Below, piece by piece: positions 55,198-63,570 of a stretch of 64,000 nucleotides of DNA (the first letter of the stretch is position 1; every line of letters starts with the position of its first letter). The position numbers and the translations under genes were made by a program. Source of the DNA: Demequina litoralis (GTDB lineage Bacteria; Actinomycetota; Actinomycetes; Actinomycetales; Demequinaceae); contig NZ_JAUHPW010000007.1 of the NCBI RefSeq assembly GCF_030418455.1, forward strand, positions 1-64,000. Reading direction: 5' to 3'. A model generated the notes under the pieces. That model worked only from the letters and a program-made list of their open reading frames with translations, had not been told where the DNA came from and ran no database searches.

Positions 55198-57351
55198 TCA
55201 GCCGCGGGCCTTCTCGCCCCGTTCGGCCTCCTTCGCCGCGTGCGTGACGTCGTCGACCCAGCGCGACAGCGCCTCGGCGTCGACGGCGCGGCTCGTGGGC
55301 GCGTAGCGCGCGTCCTCCACCGCGGCCCGCAGGCTCGCGAGCGACGCGCGCGCCGCGTCGCCCAGGTCGGGCCCCTCGCTCACGATCCATCGCTCGGTCT
55401 CGGCGGGGGTGAGCGTCTCGTCGCCCGCGCGCACGCCCAGGCGCCGGCGCATCGTCGCCCATGCCGACTCGGCATCCGTCACCGCCGACGCCCTCGCGCG
55501 CCCGCGCGCCCACAGCGCGGCGCCGCCTCCCGCGGCCGCCAGCGCGAGCACCACCACGGTGATCCAGGGGAAGCCGGCGGAGCCGTCCTCGGTGGGAGCC
55601 TCCGCGCCGACCGTCGGCTCCGGGACGGGGGCGCGCGACGGCACCGCCGTCGGCCGCTCGGTGGCGAACGGCTGCTCGGGCTCGTTCTCCGGGGTGTCCT
55701 GCGGCGTGTACGCGGGCCGGTCGCCGGTCTGGACCGCGGGCGTGGGCTCGAAACGGACCCAGCCGTGGCCGGGGAAGTAGAGCTCGGGCCACGCGTGGGC
55801 GTCGCGGCCGCGCACGACGTACTCGTCCCCGTCGGCGGTGCCGCCGAGGTAGCCGATCGCCATGCGTGCGGGGATGTCGAGGGTGCGTGCCATCACCACC
55901 ATCGCGGTCGCGAACTGGACGCAGTAGCCGTTGCCGTCCGCGAGGAACGTCGACACCGCGTCGCCGGTGGTCTGCGCGACGTCGGTGCTGTAGGTGAAGT
56001 TGGGGCCGCGGAAGTAGTCCTGGAGGGCGACCGCCTGCTCGTACCGGCCGGTGGCCGAGCCGGTCACCGCCTGGGCGACCTGGCGCACCTTGTCGATGTC
56101 GATGCGCTCGTTGAGGTCGAGGTAGCGGGCCGGCACCGCGGAGTCGCCGCCGGCGGCGACGAGCGCGTCGGCGGCGCGAAGCGTCTCCTCGGTGTGGAAG
56201 TCCACCGCCAGCCGGACGGTGTACCGCAGGTCGGTGGTGCCCTCCGGGCGATCGATCAGCACCTCGTCGGTCGACGCGTCGTAGCGCCACTCGCTGCCGG
56301 CCGCGAGGGTGCGCGGGACGGCCGGCACGAACACGCGGGACTCGGCGCTGGCGCCGAACCGGATCGCGAGGGTCCCAGGCTCGGCGATGAGCGGGCTGCC
56401 CGTGTCCTCGGGCCACAGCACGCCCGTCGCGGGCGCGGTGTCGCCGACGGGGTCGCGGTCCCAGCTCGTGCCGTCGAACGTCCCGAACGAGTATGCGCGC
56501 AGCACGTCCATGCGTCCCGAGTCCGACGTGTAGGTGAGCACGGGCTCGGCGGACTGCTCCGTGAGCGAGTTGCGCAGGTCGATCTCGAGGTCGAGCCGCG
56601 AGTTCCCGCCGAGCGAGGCAGGCAGCGTGAGCCGAGGCATCGCGCCCCATCCCGGCCCGCCGATCGCGAGCGGCGCCGCGACGAGCGCGACGAGCAGCGT
56701 GGCGGCCGTGGCGGCGAGGGCGGCGCCCGGGGCCGCGGGCGACGCCCCGTCCCGTGCACGCGCTCGCCACGTCCCCCGATCGCTGCGCCGCGACAGCGCG
56801 ATCACGGCGAGCCACGCGCCCAGCGCGCCCGCGAGCGCGAGTGTGGGCACGCGGCGCTCGAGCGTGAGGGCGGGCAGCCACGGCGCGAGGAGCAGGAAGC
56901 CGGACGATGCGGCGAAGCCCGCGCCGACCGCCAGCGCGTCGACCGCGAGGAACAGCGCGACGACGGCGAGCGTGATCGCGCCGGCCAGCGAGGCCTCGAC
57001 CTCCGCGGGCGCCACGCTCGTCTGGGCGTACCAGTACGCGCGCTCCGCGACCACCCGCAGCCCGTCGAGGGTCTCGCCCCGGGGGAGCCACGTGGTGCCG
57101 CCGTCCGGTCCGGGCACGTAGGCGACGACGATGAGCCACGCGCCGGCGAGCGCGCCCGCGACGCTCGGGAGGAAGGGCCTGCCGGTCGCGAGCCGCGCGA
57201 GGACGACGACCGCGGCCGTCGCGCCCAGCACCGCGCCGGTGGGACGCAGCCAGTCGCCGAAGACGACGAGGCCCGACAGCCCGCCCACCCCCAGCCCCGC
57301 AGCGATCGCGATGAGGGGGGTGGCGAGGAGCCGCCAGCGGCCGCCGTTCAC
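55198..57351 (-). CDS. Membrane transglutaminase-like protein (TgpA family)
   Basis: This 717-residue protein has about six N-terminal membrane helices (residues ~5-220), an extracytoplasmic domain, a transglutaminase core, a Pro/Glu linker, one C-terminal helix (about 615-640) and a DUF4129-like cytoplasmic tail. The catalytic Cys is in GNGYCVQFATAMVVMART, and the His and following residues are in GRDAHAWPELYFPGHGWVRF. GTG at 57351 overlaps the DUF58 stop. It is the third gene of a moxR-DUF58-transglutaminase unit, a widespread set of unknown function thought to modify envelope proteins. Confidence 0.9.
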   Translation of the reverse strand: MNGGRWRLLATPLIAIAAGLGVGGLSGLVVFGDWLRPTGAVLGATAAVVVLARLATGRPFLPSVAGALAGAWLIVVAYVPGPDGGTTWLPRGETLDGLRVVAERAYWYAQTSVAPAEVEASLAGAITLAVVALFLAVDALAVGAGFAASSGFLLLAPWLPALTLERRVPTLALAGALGAWLAVIALSRRSDRGTWRARARDGASPAAPGAALAATAATLLVALVAAPLAIGGPGWGAMPRLTLPASLGGNSRLDLEIDLRNSLTEQSAEPVLTYTSDSGRMDVLRAYSFGTFDGTSWDRDPVGDTAPATGVLWPEDTGSPLIAEPGTLAIRFGASAESRVFVPAVPRTLAAGSEWRYDASTDEVLIDRPEGTTDLRYTVRLAVDFHTEETLRAADALVAAGGDSAVPARYLDLNERIDIDKVRQVAQAVTGSATGRYEQAVALQDYFRGPNFTYSTDVAQTTGDAVSTFLADGNGYCVQFATAMVVMARTLDIPARMAIGYLGGTADGDEYVVRGRDAHAWPELYFPGHGWVRFEPTPAVQTGDRPAYTPQDTPENEPEQPFATERPTAVPSRAPVPEPTVGAEAPTEDGSAGFPWITVVVLALAAAGGGAALWARGRARASAVTDAESAWATMRRRLGVRAGDETLTPAETERWIVSEGPDLGDAARASLASLRAAVEDARYAPTSRAVDAEALSRWVDDVTHAAKEAERGEKARG

Positions 57352-58604
57352 GCGTCCTCCTCCGCGAGCAGGCGCGCCCAGGCCTCCTCGAGCGGCTCGG
57401 GCTCGAGGGTCATGGCGGCGCGCCAGCCGGTGGCGCGCAGGGACTCGACGGTGCGCTCGGCCCGCGCCCGTGCCGCGAGCGGCGCGCGCACGAGCGCCCA
57501 CGCGCGTCCCGACTCGCCCAGCGGTGCGAGCGCGCGCAGCGCGACGGGGCCCGAGGGCTCGATCACCGCGACCACCACGTCCTGGTGCCCGGGATCGAGG
57601 CGGGCGGCCCCGGCCGCGATGAGCCGGTCCGCCTCGGCGGTGTCGTGCGTGGGGGAGAGGTCGACGGTCGCATCGAGGATGGTTGCGCGGGCGGACTCGG
57701 CGGCGCGTCCGTGCGTGTCCTGCACGACGGTCTCGAGCGTGCCCGCGACGAGCTTCACCGGGTGGCCGGCCTCGACCACCGACAGCGCGACCGATGCGGC
57801 GGCGGTGATGGCCCACTCGAGCCCGGTCTGCGCCGGCGGCAGGCCGAGCAGGACGGTCGCGGCGGTGCGCCCCTGCTGCTCCTCGGAGCGCACCAGCAGC
57901 GTCCCGCGGCGGGCGGAGGACGCCCAGTGCACGCGGCGGAGGTCGTCGCCGTCGCGATAGTCGCGTAGCGAGGCGTCGTCGGCGGCGGGGGTGCGTGCGC
58001 CGGCATGCGCGCGGTCGGCGGTACCCATGAGCTCGCCCGCGCTCGCGGCGAGGTCGACGACGACCGGCCACACGGCGACCTCGAGCGATCCGCCCACCGC
58101 ACGGTCGGACCACGCGAGCCCGAACGGGTCCGCGGTGCGTGCCAGCGCGGGACCCAGGAGCCACCGCCCGCGCCGGGTCGGGGAGAGGCGGTAGCGCAGC
58201 TCGACCGAGCCGGGACGCCGCGCGATCGCCGCACGCGTGCCCGCGCCTCCCGTGAGCTCGGCGGCCGCCTGCTCGCGCAGACGGAGGCCGCGCGCGAGGG
58301 CGCCGCGCGCCGCGACGCGCACCACCACGTCCCCGGGGGTGCCGGCGCTGAGCGTCGCCGGGGTCACGCTGCGGGTGACCGCGTCGACCCGGGCGCGGGT
58401 CGCGAGCACCTGGGCGAGGATCCACGCGGCGGCCACACCCACGGCGGCGACCACGGTCGCGCCGATGAGCACGAGCGGGGCCGAGGCGAAGCCGATGCCG
58501 ACGAGCAGCAGCGCGCCGCCGCCCGCGGCGAGCCCGACCCCGCGCGGGGTCACGACGGTCTCGGCGCCCTCCGCGCGGCGCTCGGGAGCCGGTCCGCGCC
58601 TCAT
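57348..58604 (-). CDS. DUF58 family protein
   Basis: A 418-residue protein with two N-terminal membrane helices (about 20-65), then a region ending in the DUF58 signature DYRDGDDLRRVHWASSARRG and a von Willebrand-like C-terminal half. ATG at 58604 overlaps the moxR stop (ATGA), and its stop overlaps the transglutaminase start (GTGA). It is probably a partner or target of the MoxR ATPase. Confidence 0.9.
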   Translation of the reverse strand: MRRGPAPERRAEGAETVVTPRGVGLAAGGGALLLVGIGFASAPLVLIGATVVAAVGVAAAWILAQVLATRARVDAVTRSVTPATLSAGTPGDVVVRVAARGALARGLRLREQAAAELTGGAGTRAAIARRPGSVELRYRLSPTRRGRWLLGPALARTADPFGLAWSDRAVGGSLEVAVWPVVVDLAASAGELMGTADRAHAGARTPAADDASLRDYRDGDDLRRVHWASSARRGTLLVRSEEQQGRTAATVLLGLPPAQTGLEWAITAAASVALSVVEAGHPVKLVAGTLETVVQDTHGRAAESARATILDATVDLSPTHDTAEADRLIAAGAARLDPGHQDVVVAVIEPSGPVALRALAPLGESGRAWALVRAPLAARARAERTVESLRATGWRAAMTLEPEPLEEAWARLLAEEDA

Positions 58605-59596
58605 CCCCGCGACAGCGCCTCGGGGGCGCGTGCCGCGGGCACCGCGACGCGCGCGAGGATGTCGTGGATGACCGCCTCCGCCGAGCGGCCCGCCGCACGC
58701 GCCTGCGCGGCGGGGATGACGCGGTGCGCGAGCACCGGCGCGGCGAGCGCCTTGACGTCGTCGGGCAGCACGTGGTCGCGGCCGGCCATCGCGGCTCGCG
58801 CCTTCGCGGCGGCGAGCAGCTGGAGGCTCGAGCGCGGGGACGCGCCGAGGCGCAGGTCCGCGCTGCCGCGCGTGCCGCGCACCACGTCGACGAGGTACTG
58901 CTTGACCGCGGGCGAGGCGTAGATGCCCCGCACGGTCGCGATCGCGCGCTCGAGGTCGGCCGCCGTCGCGACGGGCCGCACCTCGGCGAGCGGGTCGTGG
59001 CCGTCGTGCGCGTCGAGCATGGCGATCTCGTCGCCGGGGCTGGGGTAGCCGACCGCGATCCTCGTCATGAAGCGGTCGCGCTGCGCCTCGGGCAGGGGAT
59101 AGGTGCCCTCCATGTCGATCGGATTCTGCGTGGCCACGACGAGGAAGGGGCTGGGCAGCGGGCGCGTCTCCCCGTCGACCGTGACGGCCTTCTCCTGCAT
59201 CGACTCGAGCAACGCGGCCTGGGTCTTGGGCGAGGCGCGGTTGATCTCGTCGGCGACGACGATGTTCGCGAAGACCGGACCCGGGCGGAACTCGAAGCGG
59301 TGCTCGTCGCCGCGGAACACGCTCACGCCGGTGACGTCCGACGGCAGCAGGTCCGGCGTGAACTGGATGCGGCCGACCGTGGTGTCGAGCGCGCGTCCGA
59401 GGGCGCGCGCGAGCGTCGTCTTGCCGACCCCGGGGACGTCCTCGAGGAGCAGGTGGCCCTCGGCGAGGATCGTCGCGAGCGTCGCGTCCACCGCATCGTC
59501 CAGGCCGGACAGCACCGTGTGCAGCTGCTCGCGCACGCGGCGGGCGAGGTCGGCGACCTCGGCGAGCTGCGCGGCGGTCGGGACGGTCGTCGTCAT
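58601..59596 (-). CDS. MoxR-type AAA+ ATPase
   Basis: This is a 331-residue chaperone-like AAA+ protein. Walker A is EDVPGVGKTTLA, Walker B is VVADEINRA, sensor 1 is VATQNPI, and GTYPLPEAQRDRF is the MoxR hallmark. ATG at 59596. Two MraZ-like boxes lie about 65 bases upstream on the minus strand, so this operon may belong to the MraZ regulon. It acts with the DUF58 and transglutaminase proteins. Confidence 0.93.
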   Translation of the reverse strand: MTTTVPTAAQLAEVADLARRVREQLHTVLSGLDDAVDATLATILAEGHLLLEDVPGVGKTTLARALGRALDTTVGRIQFTPDLLPSDVTGVSVFRGDEHRFEFRPGPVFANIVVADEINRASPKTQAALLESMQEKAVTVDGETRPLPSPFLVVATQNPIDMEGTYPLPEAQRDRFMTRIAVGYPSPGDEIAMLDAHDGHDPLAEVRPVATAADLERAIATVRGIYASPAVKQYLVDVVRGTRGSADLRLGASPRSSLQLLAAAKARAAMAGRDHVLPDDVKALAAPVLAHRVIPAAQARAAGRSAEAVIHDILARVAVPAARAPEALSRG

Positions 59597-59658
59597 GGTT
59601 CCCCTCTCCCTTGCTCCGAGCCTAGTTGAGCAGAATGCGCCGTGGGGAGGCAATTTCC

Positions 59659-59674
59659 CTCCACCACACTCCAC
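59659..59674 (-). promoter_or_regulatory. Two MraZ-type boxes facing the moxR operon
   Basis: On the minus strand GTGGAG occurs twice with a 10-base period (complements of 59659-59664 and 59669-59674), matching the spacing and sequence of the boxes in front of mraZ. Confidence 0.6.
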
Positions 59675-59733
59675 CCGATCTACCTGGCTTTTTATGTGAA
59701 CTCAGCAAGTTTTCTGCGCAATTCCCGAGACAG

Positions 59734-59779
59734 GTGGAGAGAAGTGGAGTAAAGTGGAGGCACTGGGAGGGACGGGGAG
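59734..59779 (+). promoter_or_regulatory. MraZ-box array over the mraZ promoter
   Basis: Five units, GTGGAG (59734), GTGGAG (59744), GTGGAG (59754), TGGGAG (59764) and GGGGAG (59774), repeat with an exact 10-base period. MraZ is known to bind short GTG/TGGG-type direct repeats one helical turn apart. The array overlaps a putative promoter (GAGACA 59727-59732, 17 bases, TAAAGT 59750-59755). Confidence 0.85.
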
Positions 59780-59795
59780 CCTGAGGGGAGGGCCG

Positions 59796-60263
59796 ATGTC
59801 TGAGACCACGACGTTCGGGCTTGGCCCCACGGGCGTGTTCCTCGGCACGTTCACGCCCCGCCTCGATGACAAGGGGCGGCTCATCCTCCCGGCGAAGTTC
59901 CGCGGCCGCCTGTCGTCAGGGCTGGTCGCAACCCGCGGTCTCGACCGCTGCGTGTTCCTCTTCCCGCTGGACGAGTTCGCGCACATCCACGACCGGCTGC
60001 GCCGCGCGCCGCTCGAGAACAAGGCGGCGCGGGACTACCTGCGCAGCTTCCTCGGGCACGCGAGCGACGACATCCCCGACAAGCAGGGCCGGATCCTGCT
60101 GTCGCAGCCGTTGCGCCGCTACGCGGGGCTGGAGCGCGAGGTGGCCGTGGTGGGCATGGGTTCGCGTGTCGAGGTCTGGGACGCGGAGCGGTGGGAGCAG
60201 TACCTCGAGGCCGGCGAGGACGCGTATGCGGAGACGGCGGCGGAGATCTTCGACGACATGTAG
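59796..60263 (+). CDS. mraZ: Division-cluster regulator MraZ
   Basis: MraZ is a 155-residue AbrB-like DNA-binding protein that represses its own division/cell-wall cluster. It has two tandem swapped-hairpin domains: one with FLGTFTPRLDDKGRLILPAKFRG, another with SDDIPDKQGRILLSQPLRRY. The first-domain DDKGR motif contacts DNA. GAGGGGAGGG precedes ATG at 59796; an earlier in-frame ATG at 59754 lies inside the MraZ boxes and is unlikely. It is the first gene of mraZ-rsmH-ftsL-ftsI-murE. Confidence 0.95.
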   Translation: MSETTTFGLGPTGVFLGTFTPRLDDKGRLILPAKFRGRLSSGLVATRGLDRCVFLFPLDEFAHIHDRLRRAPLENKAARDYLRSFLGHASDDIPDKQGRILLSQPLRRYAGLEREVAVVGMGSRVEVWDAERWEQYLEAGEDAYAETAAEIFDDM

Positions 60264-60272
60264 TGAGAGCGC

Positions 60273-60350
60273 GTGCCCTGTGGCCTCCTCCCGGATCGCT
60301 CTGGCGGACTTCCCCCCGCCAGAGGAGCTCGGAGGGAGACCACGGGGCAC
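60273..60350 (+). ncRNA. mraW-type structured RNA between mraZ and rsmH
   Basis: An outer stem pairs GTGCCCTGTGG (60273-60283) with CCACGGGGCAC (60340-60350) over 11 bp with one G-T pair. A short middle stem joins 60285-60288 to 60335-60338. An inner hairpin pairs CTCTGGCGG (60299-60307) with CCGCCAGAG (60316-60324). Position and shape fit the mraW RNA motif described upstream of mraW (rsmH) in actinobacteria. It is probably a cis-regulatory leader; the ligand, if any, is unknown. Confidence 0.7.
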
Positions 60351-60375
60351 GGGCCGGACCCGGTGAGGAGGGTCG

Positions 60376-61386
60376 ATGGGCGAGCAGGAGCACGATGCGC
60401 GGGACGCCGCGGCGTCGCGGCACACGCCGGTGATGCTCGAGCGCTGCGTCGACCTCCTGGCGCCCGCGCTCGACCACGAGGGCGCCGTCGCGATCGACGG
60501 CACGCTCGGCATGGGCGGCCACACCGAGGGCATCCTCGAGCGCTGCCCGCAGGCCCGCGTCGTCGGCATCGACCGCGACCCGAACGCGATCGCGCTCGCG
60601 AGCGCGCGGCTCGCGCGCTTCGGCGACCGCTTCATCGCCCACCACGCGGAGTACGACGACATCGCCGGCGCGCTCGCGGCCGCGGGCGCCGACCACGCGG
60701 ACGGCATCCTGCTCGACCTCGGGGTCAGCTCGCTGCAGATCGACGACGCGGAGCGCGGCTTCTCGTACGCGCAGGACGCGCCCCTCGACATGCGGATGAA
60801 CCCCGAGGACCCGGTGTCCGCGGCAGACCTCCTGCGCGACGCCGACGAGCGCGAGCTCACGCGCATCCTCCGCGAGTACGGCGAGGAGCGCTTCGCCTCC
60901 AAGATCGCCCGGTCCATCGTGCGCCGCCGCGAGACCGCCCCCATCACCCGCTCGGCCGAGCTCGTCGACCTCGTGCGCGCCTGCATCCCCGCCGCGACCC
61001 GCTCGCCCGGCGGCGGCAACCCGGCCAAGCGCACCTTCCAGGGGCTGCGGATCGCGGTCAACCGCGAGCTCGAGGTGCTCGAGCGCGCGATCCCCGCCGC
61101 GATCGAGGGCGTGGGCGTCGGCGGCCGCGTGGTCGTGGAGTCGTACCACTCGCTCGAGGACCGCATCGTCAAGCGCGCGTTCGCCGCCGGGGCCGAGTCC
61201 CAGGCGCCGCCCGGGCTGCCGGTGGTCCCCGAGGCCGACCAGCCCTACCTGCGCCTCCTCACCCGCGGCGCCGAGAAGGCGTCCGCCGAGGAGGCCGAGG
61301 CCAACCCCCGCTCCAAGCCCGTCCGGCTGCGCGCAGCCGAGCGGCTCCGTCCCACCCCGCCCGAGCGCCTGAGGAGGCTCGCATGA
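60376..61386 (+). CDS. rsmH: 16S rRNA m4C1402 methyltransferase
   Basis: RsmH (MraW) N4-methylates C1402 of 16S rRNA. It has 336 residues with the SAM site DGTLGMGGHTEGIL, VVGIDRDPNAI, and the family motifs LLDLGVSSLQIDDAERGFSY, ANRELEVLERAIP-like VNRELEVLE and SYHSLEDRIVK. GAGGAGGG precedes ATG at 60376. The ftsL start overlaps its stop (ATGA). Confidence 0.96.
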   Translation: MGEQEHDARDAAASRHTPVMLERCVDLLAPALDHEGAVAIDGTLGMGGHTEGILERCPQARVVGIDRDPNAIALASARLARFGDRFIAHHAEYDDIAGALAAAGADHADGILLDLGVSSLQIDDAERGFSYAQDAPLDMRMNPEDPVSAADLLRDADERELTRILREYGEERFASKIARSIVRRRETAPITRSAELVDLVRACIPAATRSPGGGNPAKRTFQGLRIAVNRELEVLERAIPAAIEGVGVGGRVVVESYHSLEDRIVKRAFAAGAESQAPPGLPVVPEADQPYLRLLTRGAEKASAEEAEANPRSKPVRLRAAERLRPTPPERLRRLA

Positions 61387-61772
61387 GCGCCGCACCCGTG
61401 CGTCAGCAGCGTGCCCACGCCCCCCGGCCGGAGGCGGCGCCCCGGCGCCACCTGCGTGCGGTCGCGGCCCCCGAGACGGCGCGCTCGCTCGTGCCGTTCG
61501 CCATCGCGTGCGTCGGCGTGGTGCTCGCGGCGCTCGCCGCGGTGCTCCTCATCAACACGACGATGGCGGAGGGCGCCTACGAGCGCCGCGACCTCAAGAT
61601 CCAGATCAGGGACCTGCACGTCCAGCAGGCCGCCCTGCAGGAGACGCTCGACACGAACGCCTCTCCGGAGGAGCTCGCCCGACGCGCATCGGTGCTCGGC
61701 ATGGCTCCCGCCTCGGCCCTCGGCTTCGTGTCACTATCGGACGGCATCGTCCTCGAGACAGGGAAGAAGTAG
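61383..61772 (+). CDS. ftsL: Cell-division protein FtsL-like
   Basis: This is a 129-residue bitopic protein with a basic Ala/Arg/Pro-rich cytoplasmic N-terminus (about 1-35), one membrane helix (about 37-60) and a short extracytoplasmic coiled coil (YERRDLKIQIRDLHVQQAAL). It occupies the ftsL place between rsmH and ftsI. FtsL recruits FtsW/FtsI in the divisome. Sequence similarity in the family is weak, so identity rests on topology and position. The start overlaps the rsmH stop. Confidence 0.88.
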   Translation: MSAAPVRQQRAHAPRPEAAPRRHLRAVAAPETARSLVPFAIACVGVVLAALAAVLLINTTMAEGAYERRDLKIQIRDLHVQQAALQETLDTNASPEELARRASVLGMAPASALGFVSLSDGIVLETGKK

Positions 61773-61777
61773 ACCGC

Positions 61778-63568
61778 ATGCCTTCGCCCCGCGCGCCCCG
61801 CCTGGCGGACCCGCGGCTGCGACAGCGGATCATCACGGGCGTCCTGCTCGCCGTGCTGGTCGTGTTCGCGGCCCGGCTGGTGATGATCCAGGCGGTCAAC
61901 TCGCAGTCGATCGCGTCCGACGCGCTGTCGCAGCGCCTCGTCACCAAGGAGCTCACCGTCCCGCGCGCCGACATCGTCGACCGCAACGGGGTGGTGCTCG
62001 CCACCTCGGTGGAGCGCTACAACGTGGGCGTCAACCAGCAGAAGATCAAGGAGTTCGTGCGCACCGAGGACGGCGAGGTGGTCGCCTCGGGGCCCGCAGG
62101 GGCCGCCGAGATCCTCGCACCGCTGCTCGACGCCGATGCCGCCGAGCTGGGTGCCAAGATGATCGGCGACAGCACGTTCGCGTACCTGGTCAAGGACATC
62201 TCGCCCGAGACGTGGGAGCTCATCGCCGCGGAGAAGATCCTCGGCATCGAGCCCGAGCAGGTCTCCAAGCGCGTCTATCCCAACGGCACGCTGGCGGGCA
62301 ACGTCGTCGGCTTCATGGGTGGCTCGGCGGAGGGCACGGGCACAGTGGGCCTCACCGGCGTCGAGGCGGCGTACGAGGACGAGCTCGAGGGCGAGTCCGG
62401 CTCGCTCACGTACGAGCGCGACTCGACCGGCGCGTACCTCATCCCCACCGGCGTCCAGGAGGAGACCGCCGCGGTGCCCGGCCAGGACGTGGTCCTCACG
62501 ATCGACCGCGACATCCAGTGGTACGCCCAGCAGCGCGCCCAGGAGGCGATCTCCGCGACCGGCGCCAGCCAGGCCACCGTGGTGGTCCAGGACACGCAGA
62601 CGGGGGAGATCCTCGCGCTCGTAGACTCGGACAGCGTCGACCCGAACGATCCCGGCGCCTCGGAGGCCGACGACCGCGGCGCGCGGTCCGTGTCGACCGT
62701 GTTCGAGCCGGGCTCGACCGCCAAGGTGATCACCATGGCCGCCGCGATCGAGGAGGGCATCGCGACGCCGCTGACCCAGTTCAAGGCGCCGTACAAGTAC
62801 ACGACCGAGAACGACCAGACCTTCACGGACTCGCACGAGCACGAGACGCAGAAGCTCACGCTGTCGGGCATCCTCGCGACGTCGTCCAACACCGGCACCG
62901 TCCAGGTGGGCGAGATGATGACCTCGGAGACCCGCTGGAAGTACCTCAGGAAGTTCGGCTTCGGGCAGACCACCGGCGTGGGGCTCAACGCCGAGTCCGC
63001 CGGCATCCTGGCCGGCTGGGAGGACTGGGACGGCCGCCAGAAGTGGACCACCACGTTCGGTCAGGGCCTCGCGGTGACCGCGCTGCAGACCAGCCAGGTC
63101 TTCTCGATCATCGCCAACGACGGGCTCAAGGTGCAGCCCACCGTCGTCAAGGGCTACCAGGACGAGGACGGCACGTTCACGGCGCGCGAGACCGAGGAGC
63201 CGAAGCGCGTCGTGTCGAAGTCCACCGCGACCCAGGTGCTGACGATGCTCGAGGACGTCACGCAGGACGGCGGCACCGGCGTGCTCGCACGCATCGACGG
63301 CTACCGCGTCGCGGGCAAGACCGGAACCGCCCAGGCCGCGGGCGCCGACGGCCGCCTCACGTCCATCGTCGCGTCCTTCGTCGGCATCGCGCCGGCGGAC
63401 GATCCGCGTATCGTCGTGTCCGTCATCCTCCTCGACCCGAAGACCGAGATCTGGGGCGGCACCACCGCCGCCCCCGTCTTCAAGGATGTGGCAACCTTTG
63501 CGTTGCAGTCCCTGCGGGTGCCGCCGTCCGCGTCGGAGCCCACGCTGTACCCGACCACCTGGAAGTGA
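61778..63568 (+). CDS. ftsI: Septal penicillin-binding protein 3 (FtsI)
   Basis: FtsI is a class B transpeptidase that crosslinks septal peptidoglycan. It has 596 residues: an N-terminal membrane helix (about 17-39), a PBP dimer domain (about 55-230, with VPRADIVDRNGVVLATS), and a transpeptidase domain with SxxK (S313-K316, EPGSTAKV), SxN (S369-N371) and KTG (K514-G516). ATG at 61778, six bases after the ftsL stop. There is no C-terminal PASTA domain. Confidence 0.97.
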   Translation: MPSPRAPRLADPRLRQRIITGVLLAVLVVFAARLVMIQAVNSQSIASDALSQRLVTKELTVPRADIVDRNGVVLATSVERYNVGVNQQKIKEFVRTEDGEVVASGPAGAAEILAPLLDADAAELGAKMIGDSTFAYLVKDISPETWELIAAEKILGIEPEQVSKRVYPNGTLAGNVVGFMGGSAEGTGTVGLTGVEAAYEDELEGESGSLTYERDSTGAYLIPTGVQEETAAVPGQDVVLTIDRDIQWYAQQRAQEAISATGASQATVVVQDTQTGEILALVDSDSVDPNDPGASEADDRGARSVSTVFEPGSTAKVITMAAAIEEGIATPLTQFKAPYKYTTENDQTFTDSHEHETQKLTLSGILATSSNTGTVQVGEMMTSETRWKYLRKFGFGQTTGVGLNAESAGILAGWEDWDGRQKWTTTFGQGLAVTALQTSQVFSIIANDGLKVQPTVVKGYQDEDGTFTARETEEPKRVVSKSTATQVLTMLEDVTQDGGTGVLARIDGYRVAGKTGTAQAAGADGRLTSIVASFVGIAPADDPRIVVSVILLDPKTEIWGGTTAAPVFKDVATFALQSLRVPPSASEPTLYPTTWK

Positions 63569-63570
63569 GA

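Noticed and set aside
59754-59795. Upstream mraZ start at 59754
   Set aside because: It lies inside the MraZ-box array and downstream of no ribosome site; ATG 59796 has a strong one.
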